From: CAZKRL01 sp964555295
GTDB lineage: Bacteria; Bacteroidota; Bacteroidia; Flavobacteriales_D; Sanyastnellaceae
NCBI GenBank assembly: GCA_964555295.1
Contig: CAZKRL010000043.1
Span: forward strand, 1-21,676
Direction of reading: 5' to 3'
Length of the DNA: 21,676 nt
Translations under genes and position numbers: made by a program
Part shown: positions 16,087 through 21,676 of the stretch, piece by piece
How the letters are laid out: each line of letters opens with the position of its first letter
Position numbering within the stretch: the first letter of the stretch is position 1
Notes under the pieces: generated by a model
Database searches by the model: none
What the model was told of the DNA's origin: nothing
What the model saw: only the letters and a program-made list of their open reading frames with translations

Positions 16087-17584
16087 GTCTTTTTTAGTTC
16101 TAGTATCTTTATTTTGCTTCCATCAGGTCAGTGCGATTTCGGTTGAAATTATTGGAATCGCGGAGGGCCGAAACGTTGGAACCGTTTATGCATATAAATA
16201 TATTGGTGCTTTCACAGACAAAAGAGTTATCATTGATGAATGTGAAATAGATGCTAATGGTAATTTTAAACTCGAGTTTGAATGCACGGAGACTCAGCAA
16301 TTATTTATTAGTGTTAATCGCGTAAGTGCGACGTTTTTTGTTCATCCTGGAGATCGTCTTAAAATTGTTTTTCCAGGTGAGGAGCGCGTCGAATACCGTT
16401 CTTTCTCTAATTCGCGAGTTAGGCTGGAGATTGAACCCAACGCTAATTTGACCGACACGCTATTTGAGATTGACTCAGCAATTTCCGGCTTTGTAAGTCA
16501 ACACTTTTTTGACTACGCATTTCAGCAATTTAGGGGGCCAGAGAGTTATCTGGAAGAGGCAAGAAGGCGATCTCCATCTACGGATATGTTCAAATTATCA
16601 TCGGAGAGTGATTCCACTTATGATGGCCGAGTGTCTTCTGTAAAGAACGCTTTTGATGCATTTAGCGCTGAGCTCAATTTGAAATTTTCATCGACATGTT
16701 CAAATTATGCGAGACAATATCTTAAATATTCCTTAGCGGAGTTGGAATTAATGACGCTTCCATCATTTAATCAATACTATGTCAAGCATTTCGCAGAAGC
16801 CCCAGTTCAATTGTCAAACACGGCATACGTAAGAACTTTCCGTGCATTATTTCATGGGTTTTTTGATAAACGGGCTAAGTTCTTGAAATCAGGATGGTCC
16901 GAAAATTTGGATTCATTGAATCATTCATTGGATAGTATATTGCCCATACGGCGACATGAACTTAATGCGTGTATATGGATTTTACATGTATTGAATAATC
17001 GTTCGATGTGGACTGATGCAGCGCAAGGGAGGAATGTAATATTGGAAGAGATCCTTGAGAAATATCGAAATTCGGGTGATATCTGTGATGCTGTTTCTGG
17101 TCTTAAACAACAATCATCTTTTATTACTTCGGGTCGAAAGATAAACTCTTTACGATTGATTGATTCGTATGGTGAGCGATGGCAGTTGAATGATGAAGGC
17201 TCAACGTTTAAATACTTTCTTTTTTTCACTAAATGGAATACTGAGTCTCTAAGAGAACTTCTTCTGTTAGAAAAATTGAGTGAACAAATGAAAGGAATTT
17301 TGAATGTCTACGCTGTTAGTTGCGATGAGGATTATAACGTATTTAAAAGGTTTGTAAGTAACTCATCCAAATCAGCTGTGAGATATTTATACGCTGGTTG
17401 TAGCCCTGAGGTTGATGATGTATGTGGTTTGAAACTAATACCGGATGCTCTTTTTCTTGATTCCGATAATTTGACTTTGATGTCGCATACACCGCTGCCC
17501 AGCGGAAAATTGGAAGAGCACTTTCAGCGTATCATGAATCAAATGCGGAAGCCAGCAAAAACAAGAAAGACCTGGAAGGATTAG
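16079..17584 (+). CDS. Secreted protein with C-terminal thioredoxin-like domain lacking CxxC
   Basis: A 501-residue exported protein with a signal peptide at 1-19. Residues about 20-105 form a beta-rich module (VEIIGIAEGRNVGTVYAYKY...GNFKLEFE, FVHPGDRLKIVF) like the DUF4369-type N-terminal domain of Bacteroidota TlpA-like proteins. A long helical middle follows. Residues about 355-490 resemble a thioredoxin fold (LIDSYGERWQL; YFLFFTKWNTESLREL; LNVYAVSCDED; LIPDALFLD with the cis-Pro at 455). The active-site position reads WNTES, with no cysteine pair, so disulfide chemistry is unlikely there and a binding or scaffold role is more plausible. The start overlaps coaD by eight bases. Exact function unknown. 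Confidence 0.78.
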   Translation: MSRSFLVLVSLFCFHQVSAISVEIIGIAEGRNVGTVYAYKYIGAFTDKRVIIDECEIDANGNFKLEFECTETQQLFISVNRVSATFFVHPGDRLKIVFPGEERVEYRSFSNSRVRLEIEPNANLTDTLFEIDSAISGFVSQHFFDYAFQQFRGPESYLEEARRRSPSTDMFKLSSESDSTYDGRVSSVKNAFDAFSAELNLKFSSTCSNYARQYLKYSLAELELMTLPSFNQYYVKHFAEAPVQLSNTAYVRTFRALFHGFFDKRAKFLKSGWSENLDSLNHSLDSILPIRRHELNACIWILHVLNNRSMWTDAAQGRNVILEEILEKYRNSGDICDAVSGLKQQSSFITSGRKINSLRLIDSYGERWQLNDEGSTFKYFLFFTKWNTESLRELLLLEKLSEQMKGILNVYAVSCDEDYNVFKRFVSNSSKSAVRYLYAGCSPEVDDVCGLKLIPDALFLDSDNLTLMSHTPLPSGKLEEHFQRIMNQMRKPAKTRKTWKD

Positions 17585-17585
17585 T

Positions 17586-18302
17586 TCAATAATGATCGTT
17601 TAGTAATTCAACTCCGACCACGCGCTCCGTCAAAAAACCTTCTCCTGCATCAAAGCCTGCGGCTCTGCCGTGATGGTAGCACCTGGCCTCTACAAATGTC
17701 AAGAAATCTTTTCCTGAAATTGGGGTTTGATGTCCTTGCATATTTTCACTGAAGAATTGACTTGAGTAGCAACTTAGTAACTTCATTTTGTCCTCTACCA
17801 AACCTGTTATGTTTACAACTATGTCTGGGGAGTGGTCATAATCTTGGATATACATAAGCACTGATTTAGGACGCCAAGGTTCCAGTGCCTCAGTTTGAAT
17901 TTTGTGAAGGCCACTGAGAAAGCAAGCTTCCCTGACCATTGCACTTGCTCTGCCATGATCTGGATGACGGTCAGAAGGAGAATTGCATAACACAATTTGC
18001 GGCCTGTGTTTTCGGATGCGGTTTATAATCTCCAAAATCGATGCCGAATCATGTTTGAAAAAGCCGTCCTGCATTTTTAAATTTTCGCGATGAGTCAGTC
18101 CCATGAATTTTGCAGCTGCGTTTGATTCCTCGTAGCGTGTATTGACGTTACCTCTTGAACTAAGCTCTCCTTCAGTGAGATCGATTATGCCTATTTTTCT
18201 TCCTGCACGTGCGTGCTTTAACATTGTTCCTCCCGCGGCTAACTCAACATCATCAGGATGTGCACCGAACGCTAGGATGTACAATTCATTTGCTTTTGTC
18301 AT
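17586..18302 (-). CDS. bshB1: Bacillithiol biosynthesis deacetylase BshB1
   Basis: A 238-residue LmbE/PIG-L-type zinc deacetylase. The first zinc motif AHPDD is at 14-18 (H15, D17/D18), TEGELSSRGN at 43-52 is typical of the BshB1 group, and the second motif RHPDHGRAS is at 112-120 (H113, H116). The C-terminus YHHGRAAGFDAGEGFLTERVV is also strongly family-like. The enzyme removes the acetyl group of GlcNAc-malate to give GlcN-malate, which BshC then couples to cysteine to make bacillithiol, the low-molecular-weight thiol of many Bacteroidota. Its stop is separated by one base from the stop of the convergent upstream gene, so transcripts must overlap. Confidence 0.94.
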   Translation of the reverse strand: MTKANELYILAFGAHPDDVELAAGGTMLKHARAGRKIGIIDLTEGELSSRGNVNTRYEESNAAAKFMGLTHRENLKMQDGFFKHDSASILEIINRIRKHRPQIVLCNSPSDRHPDHGRASAMVREACFLSGLHKIQTEALEPWRPKSVLMYIQDYDHSPDIVVNITGLVEDKMKLLSCYSSQFFSENMQGHQTPISGKDFLTFVEARCYHHGRAAGFDAGEGFLTERVVGVELLNDHY

Positions 18303-18405
18303 GGTCTAAAGTTAAAGTGTATTACCTGATTTTTTATGTGTGTCGAATTGACAATTAACATTTCGTTTAGGCCCGCATGGTGATGTGTCCAATTATTTTC
18401 GCGAA

Positions 18406-19335
18406 ATGTTAAAAATGAGACTTGCATTTTTGATGATATGCTTCGGTTTAAGTTTCCATAGAGTTATTGGACAGGGGCAAGAAACGGGTGGCGCTAGTGT
18501 TGCTGAAATGTTTGCGCCCGCCTTATATTCAGAATCTTCGATTAGTTTAGGTTTGACAGATGTCAATGACTCTGTGAGGAATATTCCCGCATATGATGTT
18601 TACTGCAGTTGGGATACAAAGCGTCTGTTTACACCGGCGGAAAAGGATGATCTTCCCACTAATGACTTGGAGTTAGTACTTGCCAATTCTCCATGTGATT
18701 TTATTTATCCAGCGTGCGGTATCGTGACTTCGCCATTTGGACCTCGCTGGGGCAGGATGCATTATGGCTGCGACATTGATTTGGAAACTGGTGACGAGGT
18801 TCAAGCTGCCTTCGGCGGTATGGTAAGGATTTCTCAATTTCATGACTCTTATGGTAATGTTGTGGTGATAAGACATAACAATGGTTTGGAAAGTTTATAC
18901 GCTCACTTGTCTCGGCGTTATGTTTCTCCTGGTGATTATTTAGAGGCGGGCGATTTGGTAGGACTTGGAGGTAATACAGGTCGTTCTTATGGTGCACATT
19001 TACACTTCGAGTTACGTTACTTAGGTCATCCTATCGATCCGAGTCTTGTCTTGAATCATTCTGGCAAATGTTTGAAATCGGATCGATTCCGATTGTTTCG
19101 CGGTTTATTTGATAAACCCTCTAATAGTGAGGTAGCTATCTCAACGAAAAAGGGTAATAAAAAATCATCGTCACACACGTCCAATAAATATTATAGATAT
19201 TATAGAATTCGCAAGGGTGATACTCTTTCTTCAGTTGCTAAGAAAAACCGCACAACCGTTTCTCGACTGTGTAAGCTCAATTCAATTAAGGAATCTGCGC
19301 GGCTCAAAATTGGACAGCGAATCAGACTTAAGTAG
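18406..19335 (+). CDS. M23 family peptidoglycan endopeptidase with C-terminal LysM
   Basis: A 309-residue exported protein from the ATG at 18406, which leads straight into a signal peptide (MLKMRLAFLMICFGLSF). A GTG at 18385 would add seven residues, and an ATG at 18415 is also possible. The M23 domain at about 100-220 keeps its zinc and catalytic residues: SPFGPRWGRMHYGCDID (H119, D123), LYAHLSRR (H167) and GAHLHFELR (H198, H200). A Lys/Ser-rich linker leads to a LysM domain at about 264-309 (IRKGDTLSSVAKKNRTTVSRL...LKIGQRIRLK). It should cleave peptide cross-links in peptidoglycan in the periplasm. It is divergent from bshB1 across a 103-bp spacer. Confidence 0.92.
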   Translation: MLKMRLAFLMICFGLSFHRVIGQGQETGGASVAEMFAPALYSESSISLGLTDVNDSVRNIPAYDVYCSWDTKRLFTPAEKDDLPTNDLELVLANSPCDFIYPACGIVTSPFGPRWGRMHYGCDIDLETGDEVQAAFGGMVRISQFHDSYGNVVVIRHNNGLESLYAHLSRRYVSPGDYLEAGDLVGLGGNTGRSYGAHLHFELRYLGHPIDPSLVLNHSGKCLKSDRFRLFRGLFDKPSNSEVAISTKKGNKKSSSHTSNKYYRYYRIRKGDTLSSVAKKNRTTVSRLCKLNSIKESARLKIGQRIRLK

Positions 19336-19571
19336 TTTTTATGGATGTGTTTTTTGCGTTTCAGTCAGGGAGCGCGTCAGAAAATGTTATAAGAGAAAGA
19401 TATCTGCAATTCATTATTTCTTGCCACCATCTGTAGACTAAATGGGGGGATGTTCTATCCTTTTCCAGGTTAAATTCATTTTCATAAGTTGGAAGATAAT
19501 TTGGACTCCCTTTTTATAAAGAGCCGTTATAGCTAAACTCTGTGTCTCTGTGAATTTTGATTTGCGCATAC
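19336..19571. other. Decayed spacer between the M23 gene and the cassette array
   Basis: This AT-rich region has no convincing intact gene. It holds the tandem octamer CTCTGTGT/CTCTGTGA at 19538-19553, short stop-free frames on the minus strand, and a possible transposase start (listed separately). No clear terminator for the M23 gene was found. It probably marks the boundary between the stable chromosome and the accessory region to its right. Confidence 0.5.
19438..19569 (-). pseudogene. Possible remnant of an IS3-family OrfA start
   Basis: A 43-codon frame begins MRKSKFTETQ, the same ten residues with which many Bacteroidota IS3-family OrfA transposases begin. The family sequence is lost straight afterwards: no helix-turn-helix follows and the frame stops after 43 codons. 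The ATG lies ten bases after the GTTA box of the leftmost palindrome, in the position that the other two units use for their start codons. Either it is a tiny relic of an insertion sequence, or it is a chance match helped by the ACAGAGACACAGAG repeat. Confidence 0.3.
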
Positions 19572-19693
19572 GTTGTAACGAATTTAGTAGTAATAAACGT
19601 AGCTGATTTCGGGGAAGGCTTCATGCCCAAAAGCTTTCGTAGCCTTGTGTTGCGCCTGCGGCAGGGCTATAGCGCTTGCACGCTGTTAAAGGC
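19572..19693 (-). repeat. attC-like palindromic element 1 (after the caspase gene)
   Basis: Read on the minus strand, it opens with GCCTTTAAC, which contains the caspase stop codon. It continues through GCGCTATAGCC, a CCTG/CAGG hairpin, GCAACACAAGGC and GGCTACGAAAGC, and closes with CGTTACAAC at 19580-19572. GCTATAGCC and GGCTACGAAAGC pair imperfectly. The 12-bp GCCTTGTGTTGC (plus strand 19642-19653) is identical in element 3. The outer part folds less regularly than in the other two elements and includes a second AAGGCT/AGCCTT pair, so this element may be composite. Confidence 0.5.
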
Positions 19694-20429
19694 TGTTTAA
19701 TTTTATTGCAAATGGGAAATTCAAGTTTTCTTCTTTATCATTTTTCATTACAATTTGTGGATTCTGATCAAAATTTGATTTGAATTTCAAATACTGATGA
19801 GCTAAATCATTCGCACCATTTATAGATAATACGCTTTCGTTATTTTGGCTCTCATACCATTCCAAAGATGTTTTTAGCAAGGAATAGGTATAATCGCCTC
19901 CTAATTCTGTATCATTACTTATTTCTCCAACAGAGCAAGCATAAGCTATAGAAATACCATTTGTACTTTCAGAAATTATTTGCATGTATTTTTCACTAGA
20001 ATTTGGTTGATTTAAAGTTGATTTAAAGGATAAATATTCAGGACCTGAGAAACTTGAGTATTCTTCAACTAAGGATATTCTGCAAGTATCAATAATTATA
20101 AGCGCTTTGGGTACATTGATCAACGAAATTAGTTGAGAAATAGAAATTGATTCGGAGTCGTTTATTGCAATATTCGTTTCTTTTAAATCTTGATGACCAT
20201 GGCCGGAAAAATATACAAGTAAGAAATCAGTATACGTACTATGGAATAATTCAATCAAATTTTCAGATGGGCATTTAAACAGTCCTGCAATTTCATTATC
20301 CTCCCAAGAACCACCAATAGGTGATTTTAAAAAACTTACAAAGTGATGTAAATCTGTGTCTACGCCCTTTAAATAATGCTTAGTATTTTTTGGTCCTGGT
20401 GAACCTATCATTATGGCTTTTCTTGTCAT
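19686..20429 (-). CDS. Stand-alone caspase-family (C14) cysteine protease
   Basis: A 247-residue protein made only of a caspase/metacaspase-type domain. It starts RKAIMIGSPGP with the usual first strand. VYFSGHGHQD carries the catalytic His (H77) and LIIIDTCRISL the catalytic Cys (C116). YACSVGEISND and GGDYTYSLLKTSL are typical of the later part. No effector, sensor or membrane domain is fused. Bacterial caspases act in regulated proteolysis, and several serve in anti-phage cell death, but nothing here identifies a partner. The ATG lies 18 bases after a GTTA box, leaving no space for a promoter, and the stop codon lies inside the next palindrome. The gene is clearly more AT-rich than the core genes, in keeping with transfer. 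Confidence 0.85.
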   Translation of the reverse strand: MTRKAIMIGSPGPKNTKHYLKGVDTDLHHFVSFLKSPIGGSWEDNEIAGLFKCPSENLIELFHSTYTDFLLVYFSGHGHQDLKETNIAINDSESISISQLISLINVPKALIIIDTCRISLVEEYSSFSGPEYLSFKSTLNQPNSSEKYMQIISESTNGISIAYACSVGEISNDTELGGDYTYSLLKTSLEWYESQNNESVLSINGANDLAHQYLKFKSNFDQNPQIVMKNDKEENLNFPFAIKLNSL

Positions 20430-20438
20430 ATTTTAATT

Positions 20439-20575
20439 GCCTTTAACGTTTTGCAGCTTGCCGAAGGTGGCGATTTTTAACACAAAGTTTCATGCGAAGC
20501 ACTAAATTAATATACCTACAAAAATGTCATATGAAGCACGAAACCGCCACTTTTGGTAAGCTGCTGTTATGGCGC
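20439..20575 (-). repeat. attC-like palindromic element 2 (between DUF4846 and caspase genes)
   Basis: Outer boxes on the plus strand are GCCTTTAAC (20439-20447) and GTTATGGCGC (20566-20575). Inside them, GCAGCTTGCCGAAGGTGGCG near 20453-20472 pairs with CGCCACTTTTGGTAAGCTGC near 20545-20564 at 16 of 20 positions. Nested within is a second pair, GTTTCATGC/GCACGAAAC, as well as a direct repeat TTTCATGCGAAGCAC / TGTCATATGAAGCAC. One arm carries GTTTT next to the TAAC box that the other arm lacks, an asymmetry like the extrahelical bases of attC sites. Length of about 135 bp is at the long end for attC. Confidence 0.65.
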
Positions 20576-20580
20576 GTTTA

Positions 20581-21474
20581 TTATTCTTCAAATCGTTTTA
20601 AGTCAAATTTAGTAAATGTCCACTCTGGTGTTCTCAATCCATGTTCAAAATCAGATGAGTACCAGGGACTGTTTGTTTCATCGTTTGGATTCTTTAAAAT
20701 CTGTATTTCTTGAGCTGGCATGTAACTTTGAGCTAAAAGAAATATTTTCTTATTTGTCTTAACGTTAGTGGCAATGTCGACAATAATAATTGCATGCCCC
20801 GGTGTTCCACCTTGAATAAAGATATCTCCAATTTGTAAGTCGTCAATAGTGACAGATTTTAGTTCTTTTGAGAGGGATAGTGTACCCGCATAACTGAAAA
20901 TAGTTTCCATGTACTTCCAGAAATCATTGTATGTATTTGAAGGATTGCTGGCTTGAGACCAAAATGTTGAATTGCCTTTTACAATTATTCGTTTACCCTT
21001 CATCCATTCAGTATAGTCAACGCGAAAGCCGTTAGTAAAATTAAAGTGGATTTTGTCATATTGCTTCTGATTCCATAAATATTCTGCGCGAAGTCTCATT
21101 ACTGCGTCTGCACATTGATGAAGGTCTTTAGTCCCGATTTCTAAGTCAACGACAGCGTCATAAACATTGTAATTTGATTTTGTACTTCCATTATATAGTT
21201 TTACCTCTGAATTGTGCGGTTTTAATGGTAAAAGTCTTAAATAGTCTGCAAATGAGTTCTCGCTTGTCTTTGCTCTTTGAAAACCTGTTGGAGGTAATAT
21301 ACGAGTCTGCAAGGTCTTCCCCTTAGGGTTGATTATTTTATTCTTCCCTACCTGCTCCAAGTTCTCTGCAGTAAAAGTGACATGATTTGCTGTCTGCCCT
21401 TGATTGGATTCTTGTCCACACCCTTGAAGGAAAGCAAGCAGAATTATTCCAATATGTAATGTTGTTGTCTTCAT
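20581..21474 (-). CDS. DUF4846 family lipoprotein
   Basis: A 297-residue lipoprotein from the ATG at 21474. The frame extends 23 codons further upstream but only through the palindrome, so the upstream Met is rejected. The signal ends in a lipobox FLQGC (C19). The mature protein matches DUF4846 proteins in TFTAENLEQVG-type opening, GFQRAKTSENSFADYLRLLPLKP and the block GDIFIQGGTPGHAIIIVDIA. HQCADAVMRLRAEYLW (C121) and GTPGHAII (H227) are spaced like the Cys and His of papain-like NlpC/CHAP hydrolases; this is inference. The ATG is 17 bases from a GTTA box. The gene ends in tandem TAA codons just before element 2. Sequence is AT-rich like the caspase gene. Confidence 0.82.
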   Translation of the reverse strand: MKTTTLHIGIILLAFLQGCGQESNQGQTANHVTFTAENLEQVGKNKIINPKGKTLQTRILPPTGFQRAKTSENSFADYLRLLPLKPHNSEVKLYNGSTKSNYNVYDAVVDLEIGTKDLHQCADAVMRLRAEYLWNQKQYDKIHFNFTNGFRVDYTEWMKGKRIIVKGNSTFWSQASNPSNTYNDFWKYMETIFSYAGTLSLSKELKSVTIDDLQIGDIFIQGGTPGHAIIIVDIATNVKTNKKIFLLAQSYMPAQEIQILKNPNDETNSPWYSSDFEHGLRTPEWTFTKFDLKRFEE

Positions 21475-21481
21475 TTTAAAT

Positions 21482-21571
21482 GCGCCATAACGGTTTGAGT
21501 GTAGGCGATGTTGCCTTGTGTTGCCCCGCACGTGCGGGGGCAAGGCAATATTGCTTACACGCGGTACGTAC
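21482..21571 (-). repeat. attC-like palindromic element 3 (upstream of the DUF4846 gene)
   Basis: Plus strand: GCGCCATAAC box (21482-21491), arm GTGTAGGCGATGTTGCCTTG (21499-21518), GTGTT, inner palindrome CCCCGCACGTGCGGGG (21524-21539), arm CAAGGCAATATTGCTTACAC (21541-21560), then GGTACGTAC (21563-21571). The arms pair at 17 of 20 positions and the inner stem is perfect over eight base pairs. GGTTTGA next to the TAAC box has no counterpart on the other side, as in element 2. It begins three bases after the stop of the partial gene to its right. It could also act as a terminator for that gene, but no T run follows. Confidence 0.7.
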
Positions 21572-21573
21572 TT

Positions 21574-21676
21574 TTAGTCATCAATTTTAAATTTCTCAAT
21601 GTTCAATACTAGGCTGTAATCTTCATCAAGATTCTCGACATCTTGTAATTCTAATTTCAATGTTCGATAAAACTTT
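21574..21676 (-). CDS. 3' end of a further cassette gene (unknown)
   Basis: The last 33 codons of a minus-strand frame enter from the right edge and stop with TAA at 21576-21574. The encoded tail (TLKLELQDVENLDEDYSLVLNIEKFKIDD) is protein-like and acidic, but too short to assign. The stop lies two bases before element 3, which repeats the gene-then-palindrome order of its neighbours. Confidence 0.55.
   Translation of the reverse strand, partial: KFYRTLKLELQDVENLDEDYSLVLNIEKFKIDD

Noticed and set aside
19217..19441. 74-codon plus-strand frame at the end of the M23 gene
   Set aside because: It is out of frame with the clear LysM coding sequence and continues into decayed spacer.
19361..19513. 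50-codon stop-free minus-strand frame with plausible composition
   Set aside because: It follows directly on a stop codon and has no early start codon. Another frame is open over the same stretch, and such a length is expected by chance in this AT content.
21475..21543. Upstream Met extending the DUF4846 frame by 23 residues
   Set aside because: The extension is the translated palindrome and would put non-hydrophobic residues before a clear lipoprotein signal.

Overview
The window fits a marine or freshwater member of the Bacteroidota, probably Flavobacteriales (Crocinitomicaceae/Cryomorphaceae-like). The supporting signs are a giant-type surface protein ending in a type IX secretion (T9SS) sorting domain, a compact crtI-crtB-idi-crtZ carotenoid operon, a bacillithiol gene (bshB1), an OlsF-like aminolipid synthase, a DUF6671 protein, and AT-rich sequence without Shine-Dalgarno sites. 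No rRNA, tRNA or CRISPR array was seen.

Layout. (1) 1-1380: the 3' end of a secreted HYR-like T9SS cargo gene and its strong terminator. (2) 1521-3206: a bifunctional acyltransferase for amino-acid lipids. (3) 3349-9700, minus strand: a secreted CAP-domain protein, a zinc phospholipase C/S1-P1-type enzyme translationally coupled to a ComB-like phosphatase, and then the carotenoid operon (transcribed crtI > crtB > periplasmic unknown > idi > crtZ, with three 4-bp overlaps and a near-overlap at crtI/crtB). (4) 9909-14549, minus strand: a four-gene envelope operon (glucosaminidase > AlgI-type MBOAT > DHHW/AlgX-like SGNH protein > SGNH esterase with LysM). It has the parts expected of a peptidoglycan (or other glycan) O-acetylation and de-acetylation module. 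(5) 14681-17584, plus strand: DUF6671 zinc-ribbon protein, coaD, and a secreted thioredoxin-fold-like protein without a CxxC motif. (6) 17586-18302, minus strand: bshB1. (7) 18406-19335, plus strand: M23 endopeptidase with LysM. (8) 19438-21676, minus strand: an accessory region built like an integron cassette array.

The right end is the most unusual part. Three single-gene units (a stand-alone caspase-family protease, a DUF4846 lipoprotein, and the tail of a further gene) lie in one orientation, separated by 90-135 bp imperfect palindromes. Each complete unit starts with a GTTA box 17-18 bp before its ATG, which leaves no room for a promoter. Each ends in the exact reverse complement of its own start box: GTTAAAGGC/GCCTTTAAC for the caspase unit and GTTATGGCGC/GCGCCATAAC for the DUF4846 unit. 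This is the pattern expected if units circularise and insert by recombination at a G/TT crossover, as integron cassettes do at attC. No integrase is visible; with this orientation it would lie to the right of the window.

Functionally the core genes centre on the cell envelope: membrane lipids, membrane pigments, peptidoglycan modification and hydrolysis, and surface adhesion. The CoA and bacillithiol genes are housekeeping genes among them.
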